Source: an uncultured Paracoccaceae bacterium | GTDB taxonomy: Bacteria; Pseudomonadota; Alphaproteobacteria; Rhodobacterales; Rhodobacteraceae | Assembly: GCA_913060475.1 (NCBI GenBank) | Contig: CAJXSD010000023.1 | Span: 1 to 33,997, forward strand | Direction of reading: 5' to 3' | Length of the DNA: 33,997 bases | Shown: one piece after another, positions 22,837-33,061 of the stretch | Layout of the letters: each line of letters opens with the position of its first letter | Numbering within the stretch: the stretch's first letter is position 1 | Program-made: the position numbers and the translations under genes | The notes under the pieces: generated by a model | Database searches by the model: none | What the model saw: only the letters and a program-made list of their open reading frames with translations | Told to the model about the DNA's origin: nothing

Positions 22837-25668
22837 ATGTCGTTTACGCCCACAGATTATTTGCCATATGATTTTGCCAATCGTCGCCACATTGGGCCTT
22901 CGCCCCAGGAAATGGACGCGATGTTGTCGGTGGTCGGCGTGCCGAGCCTAGAGGCACTGATTGATGAAACTGTCCCTGCATCCATTCGTCAGGCTGAGCC
23001 ATTGGATTTTGGCAAAGCTCTGTCCGAGCGCGAATTGCTGTACCGGATGCGCGTGACAGCATCGAAAAACCGCGTTTTGAACAGTTTAATTGGACAGGGA
23101 TATTATGGCACGGTCACGCCGCCTGTGGTGCAGCGCAATATTTTGGAAAATCCTGCTTGGTATACCGCCTATACCCCCTATCAGCCCGAAATTTCACAAG
23201 GGCGATTAGAAGCGTTATTGAATTTCCAAACCATGGTGTCGGATTTAACCGGTTTGGAAATTGCCAATGCGTCGCTGTTGGATGAGGCGACAGCCTGCGC
23301 CGAGGCGATGACCATGGCGCAGCGTGTGGCGAAATCAAAGGCCAAGGCATTTTTTATTGATGAAAACTGTCATCCACAGAACATTGCCGTGATGCAAACG
23401 CGCGCCAAGCCTTTGGGTATTGAAATTATCGTTGGCGCACCTGAAGATTTGCAAGCGGATCAGGTATTCGGCGCGATTTTTCAATATCCTGGGACCTATG
23501 GTCATTTGCGTGATTTTACATCTGTGATTGCAGAGTTACACGCCGCCAAGGCCATCGCCATTATGGCGGCCGATATTTTGGCGTTAACCCTGCTGAAAGA
23601 ACCTGGCGCGATGGGCGCCGATATTGCCGTTGGATCGACCCAGCGGTTTGGTGTGCCTGAGGGATTTGGGGGTCCGCATGCGGCCTATATGGCGACCAAG
23701 GATGCCTATAAGCGGTCGATGCCAGGGCGCATTGTTGGTATTTCTGTCGATGTTCATGGGAACAAGGCGTATCGTTTGGCGCTGCAGACCCGTGAACAGC
23801 ATATTCGGCGCGAAAAGGCCACGTCGAACGTGTGTACAGCGCAGGCCTTGTTGGCAGTCATGGCATCGTTTTATGCGGTATTTCATGGGCCCGAAGGTCT
23901 GAAGGCGATTGCGCAGCGGATCCACCGAAAAACCGTGCGTCTGGCCAAAGGGTTAGAAGCGGCAGGATTTACCGTCGAACCGGACGCATTTTTTGATACG
24001 ATTACGGTTGATGTTGGCCTGTTGCAGCGCGGTGTGTTGCAAGCCGCAGTGAACGAAGGCGTCAACCTGCGCCGCGTGGGCAAAACCAAGATCGGGATTT
24101 CGTTGGATGAACGCACACGCACGGATACGATCGAGGCGGTTTGGCGGGCCTTTGGCATTGAGCGTGAGGACAATGATTATACACCTGAATACCGCGTGCC
24201 TGATGCGCTGCATCGGACATCGAAATATTTGGAACATGATGTGTTCCATATGAACCGCGCAGAAACCGAAATGATGCGGTATATGCGGCGGCTGTCGGAT
24301 CGCGATTTGGCGTTGGATCGGGCGATGATCCCGCTAGGGTCCTGCACGATGAAGTTGAATTCGGCGGCCGAAATGATGCCGGTCAGCTGGCGTGAATTTT
24401 CGCTGATGCACCCCTATGCCCCATTGGATCAGGCGCAAGGCTATGTTGAATTGATCGAGGATCTCAGCCAAAAGCTATGCGTGATCACCGGTTATGATGC
24501 AATGTCGATGCAGCCCAATTCTGGCGCGCAGGGTGAATATGCGGGTCTGTTGACCATCAGCGAATACCATTCAGCCCGCGGCGAAGGGCACCGCAATATT
24601 TGCCTGATCCCAACATCGGCCCATGGCACCAACCCAGCCAGCGCGCAGATGGTCGGATGGAAAGTGATCCCTGTGGAAACCGCAGATAACGGCGATATCG
24701 ACGTGGATGATTTCCGTGCCAAGGCCGAAAAATATTCCGATGTTTTGGCGGGCTGCATGATCACATACCCATCAACCCATGGTGTATTCGAAGAAACCGT
24801 CCAAGAGATTTGCCAAATCACTCATGATCACGGTGGGCAGGTCTATATCGACGGGGCGAATATGAACGCCATGGTGGGCCTGTCACGGCCTGGCGATTTG
24901 GGCGGCGATGTCAGCCATTTGAACCTGCACAAAACCTTTGCCATTCCGCATGGTGGTGGCGGCCCCGGTATGGGACCGATTGGGGTGAAATCGCATTTGG
25001 CCCCGTATCTGCCTGAAAACACAGGCGCCGTTTCGGCGACGCCATTTGGTTCGGCCTCGATCTTGCCGATATCATGGGCCTATTGTTTGATGATGGGGGG
25101 CAGCGGCCTGACCCAAGCGACGCGGGTCGCGATTTTGAATGCAAACTATATCGCGAAACGCCTAGAGGGTGCGTTTGATGTGCTATACAAAGGCAAACGG
25201 GGGCGCGTGGCACATGAATGTATTCTGGACGTACGTCCCTTTGCCGAAACGGCGCATATTACGGTCGAAGATATTGCAAAACGCCTGATGGACGCAGGGT
25301 TCCACGCCCCCACCATGAGCTGGCCCGTTGCAGGCACATTGATGATCGAACCGACCGAGTCCGAGACCAAAGCGGAATTGGACCGGTTCTGCGACGCGAT
25401 GTTGGCCATTCGTGATGAAATTCGCGCGGTCGAGGCGGGCGAATTGGACCCCGAAAACAACCCCTTGAAAAACGCGCCCCACACAATCGAAGATTTGGTG
25501 GGCGACTGGGATCGGCCCTATAGCCGCGAACAGGGATGTTTCCCGGCCGGCGCATTCCGCGTTGACAAATATTGGCCCCCCGTTGGGCGTGTCGATAACG
25601 CCTATGGCGATAGAAATCTGATCTGTGTGTGTCCGCCAATGTCGGATTATGCCGAGGCCGCAGAATAG
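22837..25668 (+). CDS. gcvP: Glycine dehydrogenase (decarboxylating), P protein, fused single-chain form
   Basis: 943 residues from ATG 22837, with AAGGAG upstream; the frame is open back to 22765 through the repeat element, which is not coding. Both halves of GcvP are present in one chain. The N-terminal half has [15 protein letters not shown] and [20 protein letters not shown], the usual start of the P protein. The C-terminal half carries the PLP lysine Lys699 in HLNLHKTF, followed by [13 protein letters not shown]. It decarboxylates glycine and loads the aminomethyl group onto GcvH. The organisation gcvT-gcvH-gcvP with a fused P protein is normal for proteobacteria. No truncation or frameshift is seen. 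Confidence 0.98.
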   Translation: MSFTPTDYLPYDFANRRHIGPSPQEMDAMLSVVGVPSLEALIDETVPASIRQAEPLDFGKALSERELLYRMRVTASKNRVLNSLIGQGYYGTVTPPVVQRNILENPAWYTAYTPYQPEISQGRLEALLNFQTMVSDLTGLEIANASLLDEATACAEAMTMAQRVAKSKAKAFFIDENCHPQNIAVMQTRAKPLGIEIIVGAPEDLQADQVFGAIFQYPGTYGHLRDFTSVIAELHAAKAIAIMAADILALTLLKEPGAMGADIAVGSTQRFGVPEGFGGPHAAYMATKDAYKRSMPGRIVGISVDVHGNKAYRLALQTREQHIRREKATSNVCTAQALLAVMASFYAVFHGPEGLKAIAQRIHRKTVRLAKGLEAAGFTVEPDAFFDTITVDVGLLQRGVLQAAVNEGVNLRRVGKTKIGISLDERTRTDTIEAVWRAFGIEREDNDYTPEYRVPDALHRTSKYLEHDVFHMNRAETEMMRYMRRLSDRDLALDRAMIPLGSCTMKLNSAAEMMPVSWREFSLMHPYAPLDQAQGYVELIEDLSQKLCVITGYDAMSMQPNSGAQGEYAGLLTISEYHSARGEGHRNICLIPTSAHGTNPASAQMVGWKVIPVETADNGDIDVDDFRAKAEKYSDVLAGCMITYPSTHGVFEETVQEICQITHDHGGQVYIDGANMNAMVGLSRPGDLGGDVSHLNLHKTFAIPHGGGGPGMGPIGVKSHLAPYLPENTGAVSATPFGSASILPISWAYCLMMGGSGLTQATRVAILNANYIAKRLEGAFDVLYKGKRGRVAHECILDVRPFAETAHITVEDIAKRLMDAGFHAPTMSWPVAGTLMIEPTESETKAELDRFCDAMLAIRDEIRAVEAGELDPENNPLKNAPHTIEDLVGDWDRPYSREQGCFPAGAFRVDKYWPPVGRVDNAYGDRNLICVCPPMSDYAEAAE

Positions 25669-25691
25669 CAAAAAGCAAACTGCTACATTAA

Positions 25692-25747
25692 GCGCATTGA
25701 AATTTCATGACCAATCTTGTATCGAACGGTCATGAATTTCAATGCGT
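25692..25747. repeat. Large near-perfect inverted repeat upstream of icd
   Basis: The left arm 25694-25712 (GCATTGAAATTTCATGACC) and right arm 25728-25745 (GGTCATGAATTTCAATGC) pair over 18 bp with a single bulged T. Two further pairs lie outside, one of them G-T, and the loop is 15 bases. It lies 24 bp after the gcvP stop and about 85 bp before the icd start. No T-tract follows, so it may be a leader structure, a large operator or a cruciform rather than an ordinary terminator. Confidence 0.75.
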
Positions 25748-25830
25748 CTGCACATGCAGCTGGGCCAATTCCGGTCCGTTGGGTGCCAGACATCCTAACG
25801 TCCCCGTCAGGCTGGAAAGGTGTAAATAAC

Positions 25831-28044
25831 ATGACCGATACCGCAAACCCCGATATATTGTATACCATTGTAGACGAAGCGCCCGAACTGGCCAGTGCAT
25901 CGTTATTGCCGATTATTCGATCCTTTGCCAAGGCGGCAGGCGTCACTGTCGGCACCAAAGACATCTCTTTGGCGGGGCGAATCATCGCGACATTCCCCGA
26001 ATTTCTAAGTGACGACCAGCGTCAGTCCGACGATTTGGCCGAATTGGGCCAGTTGGTCAAAACACCCGATGCCAATGTGATCAAACTGCCAAACATTTCC
26101 GCATCCGTGCCCCAGTTGGTCGCAGCCATCAAAGAATTGCAATCCCAAGGCTATGCATTGCCCGACTATCCAGAAGAGCCGAAGACAGACGAAGAAAAAG
26201 CGATCCGCGCAAAATATGACACGATCAAGGGATCGGCCGTGAACCCTGTCCTGCGCGAAGGCAATTCAGACCGCCGCGCGGCGAAGGCTGTGAAAAACTA
26301 TGCAATGAAAAACCCGCATTCGATGGGAACATGGGTCGCAGACAGCAAAACACATGTGTCCACCATGGGCGCGAATGATTTTTATTCAAATGAACTGTCC
26401 ACAACTGTGACAGCCGCCCAAGCGGGACCTGCAAAAATCGAATTTATCGCAGAAAATGGCGATGTCACCGTGTTAAAGGACGGCATCGATCTGACCGAAG
26501 GCACCGTGGTTGACGCGACATTTATGAATGCCGCTGCGCTGCGCGATTTCCTGCGGGCACAAATCGCCGAGGCCAAGGATCAAGGCGTGCTGTTTTCCCT
26601 GCACATGAAGGCCACGATGATGAAGGTGTCCGACCCGATCATCTTTGGTCATGCGGTTTCCGTGTTTTTTGAAAAATCATTCGCGAAACATGCGGATGCA
26701 TTGGCGAAATTGGGTGTGAACCCCAATTCAGGTTTGGGCGATGTGTTGGCACGCGTGGCCGATCACGCCGACATCTTGGCCGATTTTCAGGCGGAATTGG
26801 CGGATGGGCCTGCCATGTATATGGTCGACAGCGATCGTGGCATCACAAACCTACATGTTCCATCTGACGTTATTATCGACGCATCCATGCCTGCGGTTAT
26901 CCGCGCAGGCGGCAAAGGCTGGGGACCAGATGGCAAAGAGGGTGACACCAAATGCGTCATCCCAGACAGCTGCTATGCCCCTGTTTACGATGAAACCATC
27001 CAGTATTTCAAGGAAACAGGCGCACTGGATCCAACCACATCGGGTGCCGTGGCCAACGTGGGCCTGATGGCGCAAAAGGCCGAAGAATACGGATCCCACC
27101 CCACAACATTCGAAATGGCCGCAGCCGGACGCGTGCGCTATACGGCTGCCAATGGCGATGTGTTGCACGAACAATCCGTCAGCGCGGGTGACATTTGGCG
27201 GTCATCCTCGGCCAAGAAAGCACCGATCATCGACTGGGTGAACCTAGGGATCGAACGTCAGGCCCTGACCGGATCACAGGCGATTTTCTGGCTGGATGCA
27301 AACCGCGCACATGATGCGGAATTGATTAAATATGTCAAACCGATTTTGGCTGAAAAAGGTGTGGCAGATAAATTCCAAATCTTGGCCCCCCGCGAAGCGA
27401 CCCGTTTGACATTGGAAACCATCCGCACAGGGGCCGACAGCATCGCCATCACCGGCAACGTGTTGCGCGATTATCTGACGGACCTGTTCCCCATTCTGGA
27501 ATTGGGCACATCGGCGAAAATGTTGTCGATCGTGAAGCTGATGCAGGGTGGTGGTTTGTTTGAAACCGGTGCCGGCGGATCGGCCCCCAAACACGTGCAA
27601 CAATTGGTACAGGAAAACCACCTGCGCTGGGACAGCCTGGGCGAATTCTGTGCCTTGGGCGAAAGCTTTGCGTTCCTAGCCAACCAAAAAGGCAACGCCA
27701 AAGCGGGCGTTATGGCCACCGCGATCGAAACCGCGACCCAAGGGATTTTGGACAACAACAAATCCCCATCGCGCCGTGTGGGCCAACCGGACAACCGTGA
27801 CAGCCACTATTACTTTGCACTGTATTGGGCCCAAGCTTTGGCGGCACAATCCGATGACGCCGAAATCGCGGCACATTTTGCCCCCATCGCCCAAGCCTTG
27901 GCCGAGAACGAAGCAAAAATCACCGAAGAGTTCGCCGCCGTTCAAGGCGCGCCTGCTGATTTGGGTGGGTATTATCATGCAGACCCCGCCAAAGTGGCAG
28001 CCGTCATGCGCCCCAGCGCAACATTGAACGCCATCATCGGCTAA
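25831..28044 (+). CDS. icd: NADP-dependent isocitrate dehydrogenase, monomeric type
   Basis: 737 residues from ATG 25831 with GGAAAGG upstream; upstream in-frame ATGs fall in the inverted repeat and are not used. The length and motifs match the monomeric 80-kDa IDH family, not the dimeric Icd. It begins [20 protein letters not shown], and contains [47 protein letters not shown], then [13 protein letters not shown] and, near the C-terminus, [20 protein letters not shown]. It converts isocitrate to 2-oxoglutarate with NADPH formation in the citric acid cycle. It stands alone between the gcv operon and a bidirectional terminator. Confidence 0.97.
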   Translation: MTDTANPDILYTIVDEAPELASASLLPIIRSFAKAAGVTVGTKDISLAGRIIATFPEFLSDDQRQSDDLAELGQLVKTPDANVIKLPNISASVPQLVAAIKELQSQGYALPDYPEEPKTDEEKAIRAKYDTIKGSAVNPVLREGNSDRRAAKAVKNYAMKNPHSMGTWVADSKTHVSTMGANDFYSNELSTTVTAAQAGPAKIEFIAENGDVTVLKDGIDLTEGTVVDATFMNAAALRDFLRAQIAEAKDQGVLFSLHMKATMMKVSDPIIFGHAVSVFFEKSFAKHADALAKLGVNPNSGLGDVLARVADHADILADFQAELADGPAMYMVDSDRGITNLHVPSDVIIDASMPAVIRAGGKGWGPDGKEGDTKCVIPDSCYAPVYDETIQYFKETGALDPTTSGAVANVGLMAQKAEEYGSHPTTFEMAAAGRVRYTAANGDVLHEQSVSAGDIWRSSSAKKAPIIDWVNLGIERQALTGSQAIFWLDANRAHDAELIKYVKPILAEKGVADKFQILAPREATRLTLETIRTGADSIAITGNVLRDYLTDLFPILELGTSAKMLSIVKLMQGGGLFETGAGGSAPKHVQQLVQENHLRWDSLGEFCALGESFAFLANQKGNAKAGVMATAIETATQGILDNNKSPSRRVGQPDNRDSHYYFALYWAQALAAQSDDAEIAAHFAPIAQALAENEAKITEEFAAVQGAPADLGGYYHADPAKVAAVMRPSATLNAIIG

Positions 28045-28070
28045 GACGTGACATAAACATCACAAACAAA

Positions 28071-28093
28071 AAAGAGGGGCACCGCCCCTCTTT
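28071..28093. terminator. Bidirectional intrinsic terminator between icd and the molybdenum hydroxylase operon
   Basis: The stem AAAGAGGGGC (28071-28080) / GCCCCTCTTT (28084-28093) has a 3-base loop, a T-run on the plus strand and an A-run on the other side. It should stop icd transcripts rightward and the MoaD-like operon leftward. Confidence 0.9.
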
Positions 28094-28114
28094 TTATGTT
28101 TTACGCGGTGCCAT

Positions 28115-28360
28115 CTAGCCGCCGCGCATTTGTTGTAAAAAATGCACTTCGGCCCCATCAGGCAGGGCCATGGCCGGATTGGGCGGCACGATATCCCCAT
28201 CGATGGCCACTGACACGCCCTGATCGAATATCGGGCCCAACCCGGGGTATTGGGCAACCAAATCCGCCATAGCCCGCCCCAATGTTGGGGCAGCTGTTTC
28301 GAATTCCAGGGTGCCATCTGTGAACCGGCGCAGGCCGGACCACAGAACAATTTTAACCAT
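28115..28360 (-). CDS. MoaD/ThiS-family sulfur-carrier-like protein
   Basis: 81 residues from ATG 28360, starting MVKIVLWSGLRRFTDGTLEF and ending FLQQMRGG. The beta-grasp pattern and the C-terminal Gly-Gly are those of MoaD/ThiS sulfur carriers, whose tail is adenylated and thiocarboxylated. The start overlaps the end of the molybdenum-hydroxylase large subunit by 8 bp, so the two are translationally coupled. I infer a dedicated sulfur donor, for molybdopterin synthesis or for sulfuration of this hydroxylase's cofactor, although MoaD-like proteins without such roles exist. No MoaE or adenylyltransferase is seen beside it. Confidence 0.82.
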   Translation of the reverse strand: MVKIVLWSGLRRFTDGTLEFETAAPTLGRAMADLVAQYPGLGPIFDQGVSVAIDGDIVPPNPAMALPDGAEVHFLQQMRGG

Positions 28361-30599
28361 TCTTTGACGCCTTGATCGCAGACAAGAGTTTGGATGGCGT
28401 GATCGGCAAATGACGCATCCGCACCCCTGTTGCCGCCGCAACTGCATTGGCCACGGCCGGCAGTGGCGGTGCAATGCCTGTTTCACCCACACCGCGCACC
28501 CCATAGGGGTGGCCGGGGTTCGGAACCTCGACAATCACGGTGTCGATCATCGGCAAATCCGACGCCACCGGCACACGGTAATCCAAAAACACAGGGTTTT
28601 GCAGGCGACCCATATCGTCATAGACGTATTCTTCGTTCAGGGCCCAGCCGATCCCTTGGACTGCACCGCCCTGATACTGACCCTCGACATAGGCGGGGTG
28701 GATCGCGCGGCCCGCATCCTGAACAACCAGGTATCGCAGGATTGTTGTGCGCCCTGTTTCGGGATCGACCTCAACATCCACAACGTGGGTGCCAAAGCTT
28801 TCGCCAACGCCGGCTGGCACAGATTCGTGATGCCCTGCAATCGGGCCGCCCGTATTGGACATGGCAGCCCCGATTTCGCCAATAGTCATGGGTGGGTATT
28901 CCCCCGCATTTGGCCCCGCAGGATGCGCTGCACCATCGCGCCATTCCACCGCCTCGGGTTCAATGCCCCATTTGGCTGCAGCGCGTTTGCACATTTCGAC
29001 GATCATGCTTTGCGCCGCTTCGACCGTGGCTTTGCCTGTGGCGAATGTTGCGCGGCTGCCGTGGGTGGGTTCGTTCACACCCAAGGCACCGGTTTCAACA
29101 ATATTGACCCGCACATTGTCATAAGGAATTTGCAACGTTTCCGCCGCCATCATCGCCATAGATGCACGGCTGCCGCCGATGTCTGGTGTGCCGATGGATA
29201 CGGTGACTGTCCCATCTTCGCCCAAGGCCATGGACACCGATGTATCCCCGCCATGGTTAAACCAAAACCCCGATGCGATGCCGCGCCCTTGGTTCGGACC
29301 CAAGGGAACCGATAGGTTCGGATGCGCCTGCGTTGCGGCCAAGGTTTCATTCAACCCGATGACCCCGAATTTGGGACCGAAACTGGATGTTTCATGCGAT
29401 TGTGCTGCGTTTTTCACGCGAACCTCTAGGGGGTCCAGCCCCAGTTCAGTGCACATTTCATCAACCAAACTTTCAACGGCAAAGGCCGCCATGGGCGATC
29501 CGGGCGCACGATAGGCCGCAGCCTTGGGTCGGTTTGCCAAGACGTCATAGCCCACATGCTGCAGCGCGGGCACCTTATACGCCGCAAAGGCACAATACAG
29601 AGCCATATCAACAGGCGCCCCGGCAAAGGCCCCGCCCTGCATGCGGAACGTCGCCGATCCGGCGGTGATTTTGCCATCCTTGGTCATACCGATTTTCACA
29701 TCCATCGATGCCGATGCGGTCGGACCGGTTGCGCGCAGCACCTCGGATCGGGACATGACGATTTTTACGGGGCGACCACCTGCCTTGCGGCTAAGCGCTA
29801 GGGACAGAGGTTCCATGAAAATCGTCGTTTTGCCACCGAAACCACCACCAATTTCGGATGGGGTGACGCGCAGTTGTGACGCATCTAACCCCAACACTTG
29901 GGTACACATTTTACGGATGAACCAATGACCTTGGGTACAGACCCACATTTCCCCTTTGCCATCGGCCCCCATTTGCCCCATGCAGGCATGCGGTTCGATA
30001 TAGCCTTGGTGGGCTGCTTCGGTTTTGTATTGATGTTCGCGCACGATGTCGGCTTGGGCAAAGCCGGCCTCAAGGTCGCCATGTCCGAATTCAATGTAAC
30101 GCACAACGTTTGGATGCAGCCCCTCGGGGACGGAATGGTCTGCCGCGCCTTCACGAATGATGGGGGCATCGGGGGCCATAGCGGCATCGACATCCGTCAC
30201 ATGGGGCAGAATTTCATATTCGACCTCAATCAACTTGGCCGCATCGCGGGCCAATTGCGCGGATGTGGCAGCCACTGCTGCAACCGCGTGCCCATCATAG
30301 AGCGCACGTTCGCCCGCCATTGTGTTTTCTTGCAGATCCCAAGCCTCGCCGGTCAGGCCGGTTGGGAAATCGGCACGGGTCACGACCGCCTTGACCCCGG
30401 ACAGGGCCAGCGCCTTGGATGCGTCGATTTTGACGATCCGCGCATGGGCGTGGGGTGATCGCACCACCGCGCCATGCAACAAACCGGCGGCGGAAATATC
30501 AGCGCCATAGCGCGCGCGGCCGGTGACCTTGTCCAACCCATCTGGGCGGTCGGGTCGTGTTCCAACAATGCGCAATTCGTTTGCAGTATCTTTCGCCAT
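28353..30599 (-). CDS. Molybdenum hydroxylase (xanthine dehydrogenase family), molybdopterin-binding large subunit
   Basis: 748 residues, usual for the separate large subunit of the XDH/CO-dehydrogenase family. The aldehyde-oxidase hammerhead domain (about 15-125, DKVTGRARYGADI) is followed by Moco-binding domains with SEIGGGFGGKT (about 245-255). The active-site loop reads AYRAPGSP, near the AYRGAGR of form II enzymes and not the AYRCSFR of true CO dehydrogenase. The catalytic Glu lies in VRGVGETGIAPP near the C-terminus. It would hydroxylate an aromatic, heterocyclic or CoA-thioester substrate with water as oxygen donor. The ATG overlaps the 2Fe-2S subunit stop (TAATG). The substrate cannot be named; hydroxybenzoyl-CoA reductase and purine-type enzymes are alternatives. 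Confidence 0.92.
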   Translation of the reverse strand: MAKDTANELRIVGTRPDRPDGLDKVTGRARYGADISAAGLLHGAVVRSPHAHARIVKIDASKALALSGVKAVVTRADFPTGLTGEAWDLQENTMAGERALYDGHAVAAVAATSAQLARDAAKLIEVEYEILPHVTDVDAAMAPDAPIIREGAADHSVPEGLHPNVVRYIEFGHGDLEAGFAQADIVREHQYKTEAAHQGYIEPHACMGQMGADGKGEMWVCTQGHWFIRKMCTQVLGLDASQLRVTPSEIGGGFGGKTTIFMEPLSLALSRKAGGRPVKIVMSRSEVLRATGPTASASMDVKIGMTKDGKITAGSATFRMQGGAFAGAPVDMALYCAFAAYKVPALQHVGYDVLANRPKAAAYRAPGSPMAAFAVESLVDEMCTELGLDPLEVRVKNAAQSHETSSFGPKFGVIGLNETLAATQAHPNLSVPLGPNQGRGIASGFWFNHGGDTSVSMALGEDGTVTVSIGTPDIGGSRASMAMMAAETLQIPYDNVRVNIVETGALGVNEPTHGSRATFATGKATVEAAQSMIVEMCKRAAAKWGIEPEAVEWRDGAAHPAGPNAGEYPPMTIGEIGAAMSNTGGPIAGHHESVPAGVGESFGTHVVDVEVDPETGRTTILRYLVVQDAGRAIHPAYVEGQYQGGAVQGIGWALNEEYVYDDMGRLQNPVFLDYRVPVASDLPMIDTVIVEVPNPGHPYGVRGVGETGIAPPLPAVANAVAAATGVRMRHLPITPSKLLSAIKASKNG

Positions 30600-31078
30600 T
30601 ATGCAGCCCCCCGCATTTCAGCCGCGGCATCCATGACCGCGCGAATGATTTTATCATAGCCCGTGCAGCGGCACAGATTGCCCGCCAACCAATACCGAAC
30701 CTCGGTTTCATTTGGATCAGGGTTTTTCGCCAACAGCGCCTTGGCCGCCACCAAAATACCCGGCGTACAGAACCCACATTGCAGTGCGGCATGTTCGATG
30801 AATTTACGCTGCAATGGATGCAATTCGCCGTCCTCGGCCATGCCTTCGATGGTTTCAATCTGTTTATCCTGCGCCTCGACGCCCAACATCAGACATGAAC
30901 AGACCAAGGTGCCATCCACGGTCACAGAACAGGCCCCACAGTCGCCAGTGGAACACCCCTCTTTCGTGCCGGTCAGTTCCAGCTGATCGCGCAGGCAATC
31001 CAACAATGTATCACGTGGATCGGCTAGAAATTCGACCTCTTCGCCGTTGACCTTGGTGGTTATATGGATTTTTGACAT
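30599..31078 (-). CDS. Molybdenum hydroxylase small subunit with two [2Fe-2S] clusters
   Basis: 159 residues from ATG 31078, which overlaps the preceding gene's TGA by one base. The N-terminal plant-type ferredoxin domain binds one cluster through CSTGDCGACSV and the following Cys. The C-terminal helical domain binds the second through CGFCTPG and CRCTGY. It passes electrons from the molybdenum centre to the FAD subunit. The three subunits are in the coxM-coxS-coxL order (FAD, FeS, Mo) and all start in overlap, indicating stoichiometric synthesis of a heterotrimer. All eight cysteines expected are visible. Confidence 0.95.
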   Translation of the reverse strand: MSKIHITTKVNGEEVEFLADPRDTLLDCLRDQLELTGTKEGCSTGDCGACSVTVDGTLVCSCLMLGVEAQDKQIETIEGMAEDGELHPLQRKFIEHAALQCGFCTPGILVAAKALLAKNPDPNETEVRYWLAGNLCRCTGYDKIIRAVMDAAAEMRGAA

Positions 31079-31941
31079 CACTTGGTTCCTTTCGCACGAT
31101 CATAGGCAATTTTTGCGGCACGTTTGGCCAAAACGCCGGCGATATCGGTCCGGAATTCGGCCGTGCCACGTTTGTCTGAGATAGGTTTCACCGCGCCCGA
31201 TACAATGGTGGCCATGGTGTCCAATGCCTGCGGATCCAGGGTGGTCCCAATGATCGCATCCGCGGCCTGATCCATAACAATTACGGTTGGCGCAACGGCC
31301 CCCATCGCAACCCGCGCCGACGCCACGCGATCACCGTCCAACGTCAGGTTCACAGCGCAGCCCACAACCGCGATATCCATTTCCGTGCGGGGCGTAAACC
31401 GCAGATAGGCATCACCGCCCTGCGCACCGCGTGCAGGAATGGTAAAGGCGGAAATCAATTCCCCCTTGGTCAGGGATGTTTTACCTGGGCCCACGGGGAT
31501 ATCCGCCACCGCCACGTCCCGCGCGCCATTTGGTCCAACCACATGCGCCACAGCCCCCGCCGCGATCATGGCCGGTACGCTGTCTGCTGCGGGCGATCCA
31601 TTGCACAGGTTCCCCGTCAGGGTTGCACGCCCCTGAACTTGGGTCGATCCGACCAGTTCCAGCCCCTCGACGATACCAGGGTAATCGGCGCAAAACCCGG
31701 CATGCGCCCCCAATTCGGCGCCGGCAACCGCGACACCGATGGTCCAGCTGCCGTCTGCGTTTTGAACAATCTCTTTCACGCCCGGAATATGTTTTAGATC
31801 AATCATATCGTCTGGTGTGACCATGCCTGCGCGCATCTGCACCAGAACATCCGTTCCACCCGCCAGATACCGGATAACACCCGTGGCATCTGCGGCAATC
31901 TGCGCGGCATCCGCGAAAGTTTTTGGACAATGATATTTCAT
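31078..31941 (-). CDS. Molybdenum hydroxylase FAD-binding medium subunit
   Basis: 287 residues of the CoxM/XdhB type. The FAD-binding domain (about 1-175) shows YLAGGTDVLVQMRAG (about 25-39) and the second flavin motif TLTGNLCNGSPAADSVPA; the CO-dehydrogenase FAD C-terminal domain follows to about 280. It accepts electrons from the 2Fe-2S subunit and passes them to the final acceptor. First gene of the operon, transcribed leftward from the AT-rich region 31942-32317. The acceptor, NAD or quinone, cannot be told. Confidence 0.93.
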   Translation of the reverse strand: MKYHCPKTFADAAQIAADATGVIRYLAGGTDVLVQMRAGMVTPDDMIDLKHIPGVKEIVQNADGSWTIGVAVAGAELGAHAGFCADYPGIVEGLELVGSTQVQGRATLTGNLCNGSPAADSVPAMIAAGAVAHVVGPNGARDVAVADIPVGPGKTSLTKGELISAFTIPARGAQGGDAYLRFTPRTEMDIAVVGCAVNLTLDGDRVASARVAMGAVAPTVIVMDQAADAIIGTTLDPQALDTMATIVSGAVKPISDKRGTAEFRTDIAGVLAKRAAKIAYDRAKGTK

Positions 31942-32317
31942 AAAAGTCCCCTGTAAAATCGAACCCAGTTAAGAACAAAACAGCACGCAAAATAACCACC
32001 CATACGATTATTTAGACGTGCTGATCCATCCCGTTTGCGCCACTATGCATCAAAGTCGCCCCCCGTGCCTAGCCCCAATACGACAAATTGATGTCAATTT
32101 CTTACATCTCTAATGGAGGAATATTCAGGCCAATCATCAAGTTTGATCAAAATTTTTGTCATGCGATTTTGTGCATTTCACACAGAATTTGAAGCAATTA
32201 TTGCAGTCGACACGCAATTGTATCAAAATTGCAAAAACATTTGGCGGGTGCGCGAAATCGACTGTTTACGGGCCCCAAGACTGTGCGTTAGGGTGACATA
32301 AAAAGGGAACAACGCCC
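31942..32317. promoter_or_regulatory. AT-rich divergent regulatory region between the molybdenum hydroxylase operon and fucU-like gene
   Basis: 376 bp without a supported gene. It holds the palindrome TTTGATCAAA (32142-32151), and GCAAT/ATTGC words arranged as inverted pairs at 32193-32204 and 32214-32232 (GCAATT and AATTGC). AAAAGGGA at 32301-32308 is the ribosome-binding site of the gene to the right. I see no confident promoter hexamers. Confidence 0.4.
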
Positions 32318-32770
32318 ATGCTGAAACTGATCGACAACCGATTGAACGCTGACCTGTTATATACCCTGCAAAAAATGGGACACGGGGATGTGTTGATTAT
32401 TGCGGATGCAAATTTTCCATCCCACAGCATGTCAAAAACAACGGATTCCGGTCGCGTGTTGGCGATGGAAAACCTGACCGCACCCCAAGCGATTGACGCG
32501 ATTTTGACCCTGCTGCCGCTGGATACCTTTGTCGATGATTTTGCCGGTCGGATGCAGGTCGATGGTCAGCCTGATTTTCTGCCTCCTGTTCACCAAGAGG
32601 TGGCAGAAATTGTGAAACGACACGATGGTCTGGATCGGGACATGATCGCAATCGAACGTCAGTCATTCTATGAATTGACAAAACGCAGCTATGCCATTGT
32701 TCAAACCAGTGAAACACGATTGTTTGGGTGTTTCATGCTGCGCAAGGGTGTAATTTTTCCGGATGGATAG
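32318..32770 (+). CDS. RbsD/FucU-family sugar mutarotase
   Basis: 150 residues, the usual FucU length. MGHGDVLIIADANFP (about 19-33) is the family signature with the catalytic His, and the C-terminal KRSYAIVQTSETRLFGCF matches the conserved Tyr-containing end. These proteins interconvert alpha and beta anomers of fucose or ribose and form decamers in the cytosol. No sugar transporter or kinase is adjacent, so the partner is unknown. The gene stands alone after an AT-rich regulatory stretch and overlaps a 12-bp inverted repeat at its stop codon. FucU is favoured over RbsD because of length and the DANFP motif. Confidence 0.87.
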   Translation: MLKLIDNRLNADLLYTLQKMGHGDVLIIADANFPSHSMSKTTDSGRVLAMENLTAPQAIDAILTLLPLDTFVDDFAGRMQVDGQPDFLPPVHQEVAEIVKRHDGLDRDMIAIERQSFYELTKRSYAIVQTSETRLFGCFMLRKGVIFPDG

Positions 32771-32787
32771 GAATCACACCCTGCGCA
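32739..32787. other. Long imperfect inverted repeat across the stop codon of the mutarotase gene
   Basis: TGCGCAAGGGTGT (32739-32751) pairs with ACACCCTGCGCA (32776-32787) with one bulged A, around a 24-base loop that holds an inner TTCC/GGAA pair. No T-tract follows. It may be a transcript-end structure or an operator. Confidence 0.5.
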
Positions 32788-33061
32788 AAAGCGTCTGTAT
32801 ATTTCTTTGCCATTCTATATCTCTTTCGTAACAAATATTGTTCGAAAGAGACCAGAACTGAAACTAGGCAAGTTCGCCATCAGATCGGCGTGTTGTCTGT
32901 TCTATAAAACAAATCGTTCTGAATATCGCAGATATACACATGGCATCCGAGCCACGGTAAATTGTGCAATCCAAAATTCAACGCATGCTTGCTAGATCAA
33001 GCGATACATCAATTGTGCTGCATGCCATGCCTGCTCAGGTTCGTTTTGAAATGACACTCTC
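32771..33061. other. Gene-free stretch with a 13-bp inverted repeat
   Basis: Between the mutarotase and the oxidoreductase remnant I see no supported gene. One clear structure is CTCTTTCGTAACAA / TTGTTCGAAAGAG (32821-32850), a 13-bp stem with a single bulge and a 3-base loop. Its centre is AT-rich and no T-run follows, so a regulator site or processed RNA end is as likely as a terminator. Confidence 0.45.

Noticed and set aside
28410..29315. Long plus-strand frame inside the molybdenum hydroxylase large subunit gene
   Set aside because: It is antisense to a complete, motif-rich enzyme; its protein is His/Arg/Cys-rich in the way expected of a shadow frame in GC-biased DNA.
28353..30599. Aerobic CO dehydrogenase large subunit (CoxL form I)
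   Set aside because: The diagnostic AYRCSFR loop is absent; the loop reads AYRAPGSP.
32113..32301. 62-codon frame upstream of the mutarotase gene
   Set aside because: No ribosome-binding site before its ATG, composition unlike the neighbours, and it covers the palindrome-rich regulatory stretch.
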